Origin: Methanobacteriota archaeon
GTDB taxonomy: Archaea; Thermoplasmatota; Poseidoniia; Poseidoniales; Poseidoniaceae
Length of the DNA: 37,160 nt
Direction of reading: 5' to 3'
Assembly (NCBI GenBank): GCA_002715725.1
Contig: PAZU01000002.1
Coordinates: 1 to 37,160, forward strand
Shown here: one piece after another, positions 8,181-16,660 of the stretch
How positions within the stretch are numbered: position 1 is the first letter of the stretch
How the letters are laid out: each line of letters begins with the position of its first letter
Notes under the pieces: generated by a model
The model's input: only the letters and a program-made list of their open reading frames with translations
What the model was told of the DNA's origin: nothing
Databases searched by the model: none
Translations under genes and position numbers: made by a program

Positions 8181-9182
8181 TCAACTAACCATCTGCATGA
8201 ATACTGGCCATGTTTCGAAATTTTGCGCTAATGCACGCTCAGTAATCTCTTCTAGTCGAGGGTCAGTCATCATATCTGAAGGATCTACACCTGTATCCAA
8301 TAATTCCTGAATCAATGCCCTGAACTCTCTTTCAATCGGTGATGTATTATCGATTTCAGATTCTCCTGTTGGCAAAGGAATACTCTCTTCAGCAACAGCA
8401 GGTGGTAGTGTTTCAGCAGACTTTTCGCTACCAGGTAATGCAACCTGTTCAGCCTCTTCTGTTGTAGGCAAAGCGACTTGAGTTGCTTCTTCCGGTATCA
8501 TCTCGGTGATGAAAGCCTCTTCCAATTTCGATGTTGAATCATCGCTCTCAATTGAGGAATCTAAATCTGGAGTGGGCTCAACGATTGGGACTTCTACAAT
8601 TTCAGGCTCAGGCTTCGCCAAACCAACTCCCAATATTTCGGCTTGCTGTTTTGCTAATTCTGCGGCCTGTTTTCTGGGTAGGGAAACGAATGCTTTGCCA
8701 ACAAGTGCATGCACAGGATAAGGTAGGAAATATTTCTCTAGCGCAGGTAGGCTTGGGTGCCTAAAGCACAAGATTGAGTGCTTCTCGAACGGTCTTTGGT
8801 TCGGAATATCCAGTGAGAATGGCACAGGCGAGATTTCCACGGTGCTACGTAACCATCCTTCCTGAGTTACCAATTGCTGCATCCATGGGCCCATGTCTGC
8901 GTTTGCGATGTTAACAAATTGGAATGATGCAGAACGAGGGTCAAATCCTTGGTCACTGATTAGTTCAGCTTCTGCTCTTGGCCGATGAAAGATTCCCATT
9001 ACAGGTTGACCGTGGTCGATCATATCACCGTGCAGTTCCAACAATTTCCTTTCTTTGCGAGGACACAATAGCATGACTTCTAGTCTAGCAGCATTACCAT
9101 CCCAGATTTCTTGCCATCGAGAATTAGCCTCATCTTTTAATTGTTGAAAGGTCATATTCGGAATCATTGCTGTGACACCCAT
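8181..9182 (-). CDS. Uncharacterised protein with acidic low-complexity middle
   Basis: I do not recognise the family. The first about 175 residues look globular, with mixed alpha/beta composition (LEVMLLCPRKERKLLELHGD, HALVGKAFVSLPRKQAAEL). Residues about 185-285 are an acidic Pro/Glu/Ser/Thr-rich linker with an imperfect internal repeat (TQVALPTTEEA / EQVALPGSEKS). The last about 45 residues form a second compact block (REFRALIQELLDTGVDPSDM...) that looks helical. There is no signal peptide or membrane segment, so it is probably cytoplasmic. It starts at ATG 9182, 29 bases after aspartate-semialdehyde dehydrogenase in the same run. The coding call rests on length, operon position and sensible composition. 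Confidence 0.7.
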   Translation of the reverse strand: MGVTAMIPNMTFQQLKDEANSRWQEIWDGNAARLEVMLLCPRKERKLLELHGDMIDHGQPVMGIFHRPRAEAELISDQGFDPRSASFQFVNIANADMGPWMQQLVTQEGWLRSTVEISPVPFSLDIPNQRPFEKHSILCFRHPSLPALEKYFLPYPVHALVGKAFVSLPRKQAAELAKQQAEILGVGLAKPEPEIVEVPIVEPTPDLDSSIESDDSTSKLEEAFITEMIPEEATQVALPTTEEAEQVALPGSEKSAETLPPAVAEESIPLPTGESEIDNTSPIEREFRALIQELLDTGVDPSDMMTDPRLEEITERALAQNFETWPVFMQMVS

Positions 9183-9211
9183 GCGACCACCAAACAGCGA
9201 GTAGAGGTCGA

Positions 9212-10177
9212 CTATTTGGTGATGTAGGATTCGGTGACCGCAAATTCAGCCAGTAGAATTACTCCACCAGCAGCACCCCGAACTGTGTTGTGGGAAAGTG
9301 CATCGAATCGAATTATATTATCATCAACACGAATATTTCCAACGGTTGTAGTCATGCCATTTCCTGCCCATAGATGCTCCTCTCTAGTTGGTTTTTTATC
9401 GATTATGTTGTTGACTAAATCTGGCGATGAAGGTAGATTTAGGCTCGGGATTTGCATCAACCTTTGTACCTCTTCTAAGGAGGTTTTTCTGCTAACTTCA
9501 ACCCCGCATGAAACGAAATGACCGTCCTTTTCAGAAACTCGATTACAGGACGCAATTACTGGAATATCCATGCCCAGAAGATATTTCAATTCCGCAATCA
9601 GTTTCTCTTCCTCGCCAGGAATTAGCGGGTTAACATCACCAGAAAGTGCGTCTTCATCAAACAATAATCTCCATCCTGCGCCGGATAAGGCTTGACGAGT
9701 ATGAATTGTAACAGAAATAATACCTAGGTCTTTCAAGCCGATTATTGGTGTTACAACTGGCACTACAGTACAGTTTGTTGCACACGCATGTCCATCATAG
9801 GAGTGCATATCTTCAGGATTGACCTCGGGAATTACCAATGGAATTCCAGCAATTCTTCGGAATGTGCTAGCGTTTGAAAAGACATGAATACCTCTTGCAA
9901 CCAATGAAGGCTCAACAACTTCGGCTACATTGTTAGGTAGTGCAGAGAATGCAATATCTACGTCTGGAATATCACTCATTGAACAAATTAGAATATCATA
10001 TCGTGGCCTAGGAGTTTCCAATCTCCATTCGATCTCTTCATGCATTAATCCTACCGAATTAGGAGACCCAGCGATTGCGACAACCCTGAACATAGGGTGG
10101 TCATACAACAAATCCTGAAGCCTTTGACCTACTAAGCCACTGGCTCCCAGAATCGCCACATTGTATCGGCTCGTCAT
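9212..10177 (-). CDS. asd: Aspartate-semialdehyde dehydrogenase
   Basis: Reduces L-aspartyl-4-phosphate with NADPH to aspartate-semialdehyde, the branch point for Lys, Thr, Met and Ile synthesis. The N-terminal NADP-binding loop is YNVAILGASGLVGQ (residues 5-18). The catalytic Cys is C136 in ACATNCTVVP, followed by RQALSGAGW with the active-site Gln (162), and the substrate-binding Arg and the His in CNRVSEKDGHF (213, 220). The 321-aa length and the ATNC form resemble the archaeal/fungal branch of the family. Its ATG overlaps the TGA of the GT2 glycosyltransferase gene (ATGA), so the two are translationally coupled although their functions differ. Confidence 0.9.
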   Translation of the reverse strand: MTSRYNVAILGASGLVGQRLQDLLYDHPMFRVVAIAGSPNSVGLMHEEIEWRLETPRPRYDILICSMSDIPDVDIAFSALPNNVAEVVEPSLVARGIHVFSNASTFRRIAGIPLVIPEVNPEDMHSYDGHACATNCTVVPVVTPIIGLKDLGIISVTIHTRQALSGAGWRLLFDEDALSGDVNPLIPGEEEKLIAELKYLLGMDIPVIASCNRVSEKDGHFVSCGVEVSRKTSLEEVQRLMQIPSLNLPSSPDLVNNIIDKKPTREEHLWAGNGMTTTVGNIRVDDNIIRFDALSHNTVRGAAGGVILLAEFAVTESYITK

Positions 10178-10881
10178 TGCTCCTCATGTGGCGTGGGGAA
10201 GATTCTCCTTATGATGAGTTTCCTTGCTATGGATGTTCCATCTCTGATGCTCCCAAGTTTGGCTTCACCAACTCTCTTCGAGTAAGTGATAGGTACATGA
10301 GTAATTGGAATGTTTTGATAAGCACAAGAAGTGTACATTTCTGCTTCTATTTCGAACCTCATACTATTCAGTTGTAAGCGCTCAAGTGCTCCCCTCGAAA
10401 ATGCCCAAAATCCAGAGCACAGGTCGTTGACAGTTTTACCATGCAGTGCTACGGCGAGCCAGGTCAGTAATTGGTTTCCGATCCAGTTAGTACTGGTCAT
10501 TGCATCGGGTTGTAAATTACCGTGTAATCTATCTCCAATCGCAATTCCATTTTTGGGAATTGAATCTACCATCTTGGTGATTTCTTCAGGGTGATATGTT
10601 CCGTCGCAATCCAACATCACCAATTCATCATCACCTAATTCAAGGAATTTCTTGAAACCTTGGCGCATGCCAGCGCCCTTTCCTTCACCCCATTGTTGGA
10701 TGACATCGCAGCCTAATTCTTCAGCGACTTTTACTGTGTTATCTTTGGAGCCTCCGTCGACAACCACAACTCGTGTGGAGTAGCCTCTTTGCTTCAATTC
10801 TTCAATGGGAATACGGGAGTAAACATCTCGCAAAGCACCCTCTTCATCAAGGGTTGGAAGCATGATGAATAGGTTTGTCAC
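10174..10881 (-). CDS. GT2 family glycosyltransferase, DPM1/polyprenyl-phosphate type
   Basis: Transfers a sugar from a nucleotide donor, probably to a polyprenyl (dolichyl) phosphate on the cytoplasmic face of the membrane. Seen in the sequence: the GT-A start IMLPTLDEEGALRDV, VVVDGGSKDNT with the nucleotide-binding Asp (42), and the metal-binding DxD in MLDCDGTYHPEE (91-93). SGFWAFSRGALERL is the typical later segment of the family. At 235 aa it has the catalytic domain only, without the two-helix membrane tail of some DPM1-like enzymes. It starts with GTG (10881); the next Met would cut off the first strand. It lies 43 bases after the large membrane protein, which may be the enzyme or acceptor that uses its product (inference). 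Confidence 0.87.
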   Translation of the reverse strand: MTNLFIMLPTLDEEGALRDVYSRIPIEELKQRGYSTRVVVVDGGSKDNTVKVAEELGCDVIQQWGEGKGAGMRQGFKKFLELGDDELVMLDCDGTYHPEEITKMVDSIPKNGIAIGDRLHGNLQPDAMTSTNWIGNQLLTWLAVALHGKTVNDLCSGFWAFSRGALERLQLNSMRFEIEAEMYTSCAYQNIPITHVPITYSKRVGEAKLGSIRDGTSIARKLIIRRIFPTPHEEQ

Positions 10882-10924
10882 AGTCCTACGATTGCCTATT
10901 CATTGTAGTGTCTTTCGCTTATTC

Positions 10925-12958
10925 TCAAGCAAGATGTACGATTTCTATCCAATGAACTCGGATTCCGGTTTGGTCGAATAATGCATCTCCTCTTCCCGAT
11001 GCGCCAAGAGGATTAATCCAAAACTCAGCCTCACTGTTTATTTTGATTTCAAATCCTCCTCCACCTGCATAAGTGCAAGTATTGTACCATCCAGAACCAC
11101 TAATTTCCCTAGAGTTGATTGTTGCTGAAACATCGCCTACGAATTCGGTCATGATACAGATTTCATACGCTTGGCTTTCATTGACTTCGAAGCTATGTGT
11201 GCCTTCTGTGAGATACAGTTTTTCGTCACCTAGGTTGAATGGGTCTCTTTCGCGAAGTGATGCCCATGGGTCTGGCCGCATGTTATCTCCTGTAACAGGT
11301 ATGAACTGTGATGTCATCATATCATCTTCCAAGACATAAATCACTGAGCCTCCGCTAGACCAGATCTGTTGCCAATGTATTGATGCCTGAATGTATTGCA
11401 TCATCACGCCTTTAGGCGAGGCAATAGCATGAGTAATTCCTAATTCTTGGAGTCGCTCAATGTCATCGTATGTTATTGCAGACGTAGCTGCATTTTGAAT
11501 AGAATGTTCTTGTTTGAGAATTCCGAGCGTGGGCACTGCTGTAATTCCGATATGTTCGGGAACCGAATAGATGTGCCCCCAATGTTCGTTTTCAGTGTAA
11601 ACAATTGAGCCTTCAGGTAGATTTTCTAAGGCACCAAATAGTGCTGTATCGCCATCAGAAATTGCATGTAATTCGTCGTGATGTGATAACTCTGATAGAG
11701 CGCTATGTGCAAGCCCGCAAAGTAACAGTGTTGTGATCATAACTGCTCTACCTCCATCAGAAGAAACACCTCCTTCAATCCGTGACAATCGCATACCTAC
11801 TAATGCTGCGAGCGGAATGTGGAATGCATGCATACTCATTGAATAAAGAGCATAAGAGAGCATTGAAAGTATAGCAATACCGCTTAATCCTTCAAACAAG
11901 TGAATTGATGAAAGAGCCCAATTAAATCCAAACCACAAGGCCAATGTCATTGCTTTGCTGTCATCTCTCATCGTCCAGGTTGCCCATATTGCAAGAGGCA
12001 GCAATAGCCCAGAATACATCAGCATTGGCGCTCCACCTTGCCATCCGTATTCTGCAAATACTGCTTTCCCATCAAAGACAGGAGATAGTGCTAGAACAAC
12101 TAAGAGAATAGCAAGAACGAGAATTATCGACTGGATTCTATCTGTTATTGTAAATGTCTCTCGCTTGGACATAATCAATTGTGCCAAAACCAAAGTTGCG
12201 AGATAAATCAGTCCTGTGGGATGAATCATGGCTACGATTAGAGCAGTGATCGCTATCAAATTCCATCGTAGTCTTTCACCAAACGTCATCAGGATTACAA
12301 TCAAACCAAGTTGACTAGCAACCGTAGGGAATCCCGAATCTAGATTTTTTGCGAATAAAGCAGGTGCAAGCAATATCGCCATAATTGTCCAATGGCCACA
12401 ACCCATTTTTTCTCCGACCGCAGCAATACCAAGTAGCAATGCTACGAAGCACATTACTCCTAGCCAAAACACTCCAAGATAGGACGCAGTTCCTAGCCAG
12501 GCGGCTAACATAGGGAATGCTGGTGGATACAACCATTCTCCAATTGAAGGTTCAGCGAGAATAAATCCTCCAGTTCTTGAAATTGAATCTGCTAAAGATG
12601 CGAACCCAATCCAATCTACACCCATTGGCCGCATGTAAGAAAGCGGGGTCAGAGCAATGAAACACCCGATAGTCGTGAAAATCCAGAACCATGGACTACG
12701 TTCAATATTGACTTGCTTAGGTTCGGGGTTAATTTCGACTCTAATCGCTATAATAGCAGCAATATTTGCTAGAATCAATAGATTCGTCAGCGTTTCTAAA
12801 CTCCATTCCATGATGAAAGAAAATCCTGCAAGGCCGAGACATGCTAGTAAACCAAATGCTGGACTTAGCATTAGATGCCTCTTCCAATCTCCTTCACCAT
12901 CAATACGACGAGCGACAGCTAAGCCTGGAAGAATCGCCACTTCCAAGCCTAGAGACAT
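10925..12958 (-). CDS. Polytopic membrane protein with extracytoplasmic C-terminal domain, possible GT-C-like
   Basis: A 677-aa protein. The first about 410 residues are a string of roughly 11-13 hydrophobic segments (for example LLACLGLAGFSFIME, LVALLLGIAAVG, ILVLAILLVVLALSP). The last about 250 residues are soluble and probably outside the cell: EHWGHIYSVPEHIGITAVPTLG and a beta-rich end (HSFEVNESQAYEICIMTEF). This layout, many membrane helices followed by an outer domain, resembles GT-C glycosyltransferases such as oligosaccharyl or polyprenyl-P-sugar transferases, but I find no certain catalytic signature. An acidic pair occurs early (GVDWIGFASLAD). The adjacent GT2 gene, 43 bases downstream, supports a surface-glycan role. 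Start at ATG 12958. Confidence 0.8.
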   Translation of the reverse strand: MSLGLEVAILPGLAVARRIDGEGDWKRHLMLSPAFGLLACLGLAGFSFIMEWSLETLTNLLILANIAAIIAIRVEINPEPKQVNIERSPWFWIFTTIGCFIALTPLSYMRPMGVDWIGFASLADSISRTGGFILAEPSIGEWLYPPAFPMLAAWLGTASYLGVFWLGVMCFVALLLGIAAVGEKMGCGHWTIMAILLAPALFAKNLDSGFPTVASQLGLIVILMTFGERLRWNLIAITALIVAMIHPTGLIYLATLVLAQLIMSKRETFTITDRIQSIILVLAILLVVLALSPVFDGKAVFAEYGWQGGAPMLMYSGLLLPLAIWATWTMRDDSKAMTLALWFGFNWALSSIHLFEGLSGIAILSMLSYALYSMSMHAFHIPLAALVGMRLSRIEGGVSSDGGRAVMITTLLLCGLAHSALSELSHHDELHAISDGDTALFGALENLPEGSIVYTENEHWGHIYSVPEHIGITAVPTLGILKQEHSIQNAATSAITYDDIERLQELGITHAIASPKGVMMQYIQASIHWQQIWSSGGSVIYVLEDDMMTSQFIPVTGDNMRPDPWASLRERDPFNLGDEKLYLTEGTHSFEVNESQAYEICIMTEFVGDVSATINSREISGSGWYNTCTYAGGGGFEIKINSEAEFWINPLGASGRGDALFDQTGIRVHWIEIVHLA

Positions 12959-13030
12959 AGGTTCGCCTAGCCCTTCTAGCCTTCAAACCTATTTGCGAAG
13001 AATGATGAATCATAGCCGTTTGGAAGTAAC

Positions 13031-13594
13031 ATGGCTGAAGTCATTATCCTACCCGAGGAGTACTGGGTGTTTGATTTCACCAAGGGAGAAGATCCAGATT
13101 TCAAATGCCCATTTCCTTACCAAATCGGCAGATATGATGAGATTCGACCTGGGATGTATACTCAGGAGTTATTCGGTGGCGAGCGAGATTTACATGTTGG
13201 CATAGATATTGGGGCTCCGGTAGGCGAACCTGTTCATGCATTCTCGAAAGGAGTTGTTCATTCACTAGGCATCAATGACGAGGATGGTTCATACGGACCT
13301 ACAATTATCATCAAGCATGAATTTGAGGGTAGGCCAATTTGGGCACTGTATGGGCACTTGTCGTTGGAATCATTAGACATGGTGCAGGATGGAATGGAAA
13401 TCGCTGAAGGCCAAGTTATCGCTACAGTTGGCGATAAGAGCGTTAATGGCGGCTGGGACCCACACCTTCATTTCCAACTTTCTTGGGAAGAACCTGAAGT
13501 AAATGATATGCCAGGAGTTGTGGCTAGAAAGGATAGGGAATGGGCACTGGAAAAGTACCCGGACCCTAGATTAGTTCTAGGGCCAATTTACTGA
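13031..13594 (+). CDS. Stand-alone M23/LytM-fold metallopeptidase-like protein
   Basis: All five residues of the LytM zinc site can be seen: H55 and D59 in HVGIDIGAPVGEPVHAF, H109 in ALYGHLS, and H145/H147 in PHLHFQL. Active chemistry is therefore possible. There is no signal peptide or membrane helix in the 187 residues, so it is probably cytoplasmic, and archaea of this type lack peptidoglycan. The stretches YGPTIIIKHE, LYGHLSLESL and NGGWDPHLHFQ, and the end YPDPRLVLGP, closely recall the M23 domain found in the middle of large phosphotransferase-M23-aminotransferase proteins (family knowledge from memory). It is divergent from the membrane protein gene, 72 bases away, and its 3' end overlaps the convergent pgi/pmi gene by 7 bases. 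Substrate unknown. Confidence 0.85.
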   Translation: MAEVIILPEEYWVFDFTKGEDPDFKCPFPYQIGRYDEIRPGMYTQELFGGERDLHVGIDIGAPVGEPVHAFSKGVVHSLGINDEDGSYGPTIIIKHEFEGRPIWALYGHLSLESLDMVQDGMEIAEGQVIATVGDKSVNGGWDPHLHFQLSWEEPEVNDMPGVVARKDREWALEKYPDPRLVLGPIY

Positions 13595-14661
13595 TTCATC
13601 TGAGCCAAGTATTCTTTCAGAGAAATAATCGGTTCAATTGCGGAAGGGTCTTTTCCATGCAATAAAGCAAGAGCAATAGATAGCCAGTCAGTCATAATGC
13701 ACAGGTGTAAAAGACTCTCAAGTAATGTTTCACCATCACCATGAATTTTCCATGCTAATTCCGTAGGGCAGTTGGAGACAAACCAATCCATTCTCTGCCT
13801 TACACGAGGATGCATACCTTCCCAAGACAGGAAGAGTAGTGCCTGTTCCGCTGCTTCAGGGTCTTGGTCATCACCGACTCCACCCCAAGCGACCGCTTCA
13901 TTGTGGTTCATCTCAGGAATTGCTCCAATCCTAGCAAATCTTGCCGAGTTTTCGTTTAATTGATTCTTGAAACGATTTATTGCAGGCATCAATTCATTCG
14001 GCCCTAGAATCGCAATTGGATTTTGCATCAAATTGAGGGCAAGGCTTGCAACATCACCTTCTGGATAGGTGATAATATCGTTATCCTCAACAGCAACCTG
14101 TAAGCGTTCTAATGCTTGCTCAGTGATTTCGGTTTGTAGAATTCCGATTTCCACAAGGAATGCTAATTGCCTAGAGAAAATGTGACCGAACGCAGACCTT
14201 GGAGGCTGTCCGGATGGACATGAGATAAGGTGAACGCTGTCCGATAGTTCGCACATTCCAGACAATTCTCCTCCACTAGAAATCACGACGATAGTCGCTC
14301 CATGTTCTATTGCAAACTGGCATGCTTCAAGGGTCTCCTCGGTGTTTCCAGAATAGGAAGTTGCGATAATTAGCCAATCGGGAGTCCACCAATTTGGTAG
14401 ATCATAATCTCGATGACACCGGACGGGAACTGCACCGCTTTCATCACATAACACCGAAAGGAAATCTCCACCAGCTGCTGAGCCACCCATGCCTAAGCAT
14501 AGTACTCCAGTCCAACCTGTGTCGATTTGGTCGAGCCAAGGAAGAAGTTCTCTATTGACCGATTCTCTGCCAACCCGAATATCGTTTACAAATGCGCGAG
14601 TGAATTTGATCATATCTTGCTTGTCAAGTGCAGTTGCAAGACGGATTATGCCTTCTTCCAT
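13588..14661 (-). CDS. Bifunctional phosphoglucose/phosphomannose isomerase
   Basis: Interconverts fructose-6-phosphate with glucose-6-phosphate and mannose-6-phosphate, feeding glycolysis/gluconeogenesis and sugar-nucleotide synthesis. Two SIS domains are visible. The first has VLCLGMGGSAAGGD and the sugar-phosphate loop ATSYSGNTEET, followed by VVISSGGELSGM and PPRSAFGH. The second has RFKNQLNENSARFARIGAIPEMNHNEAVAW, whose Glu in NHNE is the proposed catalytic base. The end DPSAIEPIISLKEYL is typical of the archaeal PGI/PMI family. The length of about 357 aa fits. Two starts compete: GTG 14670, overlapping the nmd3 stop, and ATG 14661 just after it; I chose the ATG. Last gene of the ccm-nmd3 run; its 3' end overlaps the M23 gene. 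Confidence 0.88.
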   Translation of the reverse strand: MEEGIIRLATALDKQDMIKFTRAFVNDIRVGRESVNRELLPWLDQIDTGWTGVLCLGMGGSAAGGDFLSVLCDESGAVPVRCHRDYDLPNWWTPDWLIIATSYSGNTEETLEACQFAIEHGATIVVISSGGELSGMCELSDSVHLISCPSGQPPRSAFGHIFSRQLAFLVEIGILQTEITEQALERLQVAVEDNDIITYPEGDVASLALNLMQNPIAILGPNELMPAINRFKNQLNENSARFARIGAIPEMNHNEAVAWGGVGDDQDPEAAEQALLFLSWEGMHPRVRQRMDWFVSNCPTELAWKIHGDGETLLESLLHLCIMTDWLSIALALLHGKDPSAIEPIISLKEYLAQMNQ

Positions 14662-14662
14662 T

Positions 14663-15718
14663 TCACTCACCGTCCATCCCTAATCTCGGTAAGCAAATCC
14701 ATTCACCATCAATTCTTGCCAACAATAGTTTCCTTCCAGGCACATGTTCGAATGGTAGTCGAACTGCGTTCATCTTCCAATCATTGGGATCTAAGAATTC
14801 TGCCACAGAAGCATCCTCGTTAATCGGTTCGATATAGGTGAATTCATGTTTTCGTGACACTACATTCGCATTTTCTAGGTCTCTCCAAGTTGCACCAGTA
14901 CGTTCTCTTCTCTCTATTTTCTCGAGAATAGCGCCTTCGCCAGTCCATGTAGATGGGCGCCACAATTCTCCTCTCCATCTAATGACATCACCTAGTTCAT
15001 ATCCTGGTTTACGGTAAAGCAAGGTCAGCCTCGTTAGGTCAACCCCGTCCTTTCTTCCGACCACCGATGTAGTAGTAGTAATTTGACCGCCATGCTGTGA
15101 AATTAAATGCCTGCCCCACGCTCTAGCTAACGCCTTTGAACCAAGAACAACATCGTATCCACCAGTTACAGGACCTTCATTCGTAATGAAAAACATCGGG
15201 TCATCCGGCATCTCTGCTAACAAATCATCTAGCGTTGTTCGCAATGTTTGGAATTCCTCTTCAGATAGCCGGCGGGCACTGGACCTCAACTGAACTGTTG
15301 CTTCGAAATAATTGCCAGCTCGCCTAGTGCAAGTTAGGCATACTCCGTTTGACATTCTTGCCCGCATAGTATGCTTTTCAGTGTATAGCAAGTCATCGAT
15401 TACGCCTTCGATTTCTAGATGAATCAAAGTGTGTCTTCCATCTACTTCTTGCGCCATTAAACCTAATTCTAAGTCTTCGATTTCAGAGTGGAATTCGACG
15501 TTTCTTTGGACCAATTCGTGCCATAAGTCCTCTGGATCAACATGGCTCCACTTGCCTTGAAACTCTATGATTCCACAACGTGCACATCTAGTCCATGGCA
15601 CATTTTTGGGAACTTTAGCCAAAGTTACTCTTTCTCGAGTACACTTCTCACACATTCTGCCAGAGAATAATGGAGGTTCCGCTCCACAAACTAGACAGAA
15701 TTCTCCTCCGAGGTCCAT
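14663..15718 (-). CDS. nmd3: NMD3-family ribosome-associated protein
   Basis: Archaeal homologue of eukaryotic Nmd3, which binds the large ribosomal subunit during late assembly and export; in archaea it probably acts in 50S maturation or subunit joining. The Cys pairs of the N-terminal zinc domain are clear: FCLVCG (C8, C11), MCEKC (C23, C26), RCARCG (C45, C48) and CLTCTRRAGNYFEATVQLR (C127, C130), the last being the most diagnostic NMD3 block. Later, GPVTGGYDVVLGSKALARAWGRHL and SVVGRKDGVDLTRLTLLYR match the conserved core. Length 351 aa is usual for archaea. It lies 13 bases after the CcmD-like gene and is probably co-transcribed with the ccm genes without a functional tie. Confidence 0.88.
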   Translation of the reverse strand: MDLGGEFCLVCGAEPPLFSGRMCEKCTRERVTLAKVPKNVPWTRCARCGIIEFQGKWSHVDPEDLWHELVQRNVEFHSEIEDLELGLMAQEVDGRHTLIHLEIEGVIDDLLYTEKHTMRARMSNGVCLTCTRRAGNYFEATVQLRSSARRLSEEEFQTLRTTLDDLLAEMPDDPMFFITNEGPVTGGYDVVLGSKALARAWGRHLISQHGGQITTTTSVVGRKDGVDLTRLTLLYRKPGYELGDVIRWRGELWRPSTWTGEGAILEKIERRERTGATWRDLENANVVSRKHEFTYIEPINEDASVAEFLDPNDWKMNAVRLPFEHVPGRKLLLARIDGEWICLPRLGMDGE

Positions 15719-15731
15719 GTTCCCACCTCAA

Positions 15732-15932
15732 TCACTCATTATCTTCAACAAGAACATTGTCAGGAGTATTTGCTTCAATATTTTCAGAATAGTTTTGTCC
15801 GTTCATAGCTTTCTCTAAAGAATCGATTTTCTCTTGCAAGGATTTAGAGCGAGCAAACACTGTCCAAGTCCATAAAGCGAGGCCGCCAATCATACAGATG
15901 TAGGCTACGGTTAGGTATGTTTGGTCGCTCAT
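15732..15932 (-). CDS. CcmD-like small membrane protein
   Basis: A 66-residue protein with one membrane helix (YLTVAYICMIGGLALWTWTVF, cytoplasmic tail after it) followed by a charged coiled-coil-like region (ARSKSLQEKIDSLEKAM) and an acidic end. CcmD in bacterial system I cytochrome c maturation is a similarly small one-helix protein that helps release heme-loaded CcmE from the CcmABC complex. Sequence identity in CcmD is always low, so the call rests on size, topology and position: its ATG overlaps the ccmC stop codon (ATGA) and it is downstream of the CcmA-like gene. Confidence 0.65.
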   Translation of the reverse strand: MSDQTYLTVAYICMIGGLALWTWTVFARSKSLQEKIDSLEKAMNGQNYSENIEANTPDNVLVEDNE

Positions 15933-16627
15933 CTTAACCTCTCCTCGTATTGGCTTTGCAAGTCTTCGAGACGCATTTCTAATTTAGTTAGTCTCATTCC
16001 AGCCATGACATAACCTACAGTTAGTATGGTAAATGATATTGCGCCGAGGAATAAAACCATGCTCATGTCTGAGTTAAGTGAACCATCTGATGTTGCTATT
16101 ACAGGTCCAGGATGGCGAATTTGCCAAAGTCTTGTTGCGACATATGTTATCGGCACCAAAACGAACCCATACATTCCAAATGCTGCGAAGGTATCTCTTG
16201 TTTCTACCCCGTCAGGTTGAGAGCGGCGCCCTAATACCAAGTAAAGTGAAAGTAGAGTTAGCAAAGCGAATGTGTTGAGTCGAACATCTGTCCAATCCCA
16301 TGGCACTCCCCATTCAGCAGCGCCCCAAATACATCCAGAAGTGATGCAAATCAAACCTGTTGCTAGACCAGCCTCACTGCTAGCAACATGTAAGCGCCAA
16401 GCCCATTCACTGCGTTTGAAGAACCAATAACTCGAACCGATAAAGAGCATTCCAAAGGCAATCATTGCAGCCCAAGCGCTAGGTACGTGCCAGTAGAAAA
16501 TACGCTGCGCTTCAGGAGCTTTGAATGCACTAATTGACACCGAAGGTGCCCACATCATTCCTAACCACAAAGTTAGGGCGGCGCCGGCAAACCCTAGCAT
16601 TGCTGCAACCTCCCCCTTGATGTTCAT
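15929..16627 (-). CDS. ccmC: Cytochrome c biogenesis heme-handling protein CcmC
   Basis: Polytopic membrane protein of cytochrome c maturation system I that presents heme to CcmE on the outer face of the membrane. Six hydrophobic segments are visible in 232 residues. Family marks are the first heme-ligand histidine in IFYWHVPSAWAAM (residue 47), the WWD-type segment EWGVPWDWTDVRLN (tryptophan-rich signature), and a later histidine in RLWQIRHPGPV. The length fits CcmC (about 200-245 aa), not the much larger CcmF. The gene lies 33 bases after the CcmA-like gene and overlaps the CcmD-like gene. No CcmE, CcmF, CcmG or CcmH gene is in the window, so the rest of the system must be elsewhere or different. 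Confidence 0.88.
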   Translation of the reverse strand: MNIKGEVAAMLGFAGAALTLWLGMMWAPSVSISAFKAPEAQRIFYWHVPSAWAAMIAFGMLFIGSSYWFFKRSEWAWRLHVASSEAGLATGLICITSGCIWGAAEWGVPWDWTDVRLNTFALLTLLSLYLVLGRRSQPDGVETRDTFAAFGMYGFVLVPITYVATRLWQIRHPGPVIATSDGSLNSDMSMVLFLGAISFTILTVGYVMAGMRLTKLEMRLEDLQSQYEERLR

Positions 16628-16631
16628 GATT

Positions 16632-16647
16632 AAAGCCCGTAAGGCTC
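16632..16647 (-). promoter_or_regulatory. Short hairpin just upstream of ccmC
   Basis: In the 33-base gap before ccmC the sense strand can pair AGCCU with GGGCU around a UAC loop (one G-U pair), ending about 7 bases before the start codon. It is a weaker relative of the CCC-GTA-GGG hairpins elsewhere in the window. It may be chance. Confidence 0.2.
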
Positions 16648-16660
16648 ACATCTTCAATGT

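Noticed and set aside
12988-12994. AAATAGG as a TATA box for the large membrane protein
   Set aside because: It sits about 33 bases before the ATG and is a weak match, so I did not list it as a promoter.
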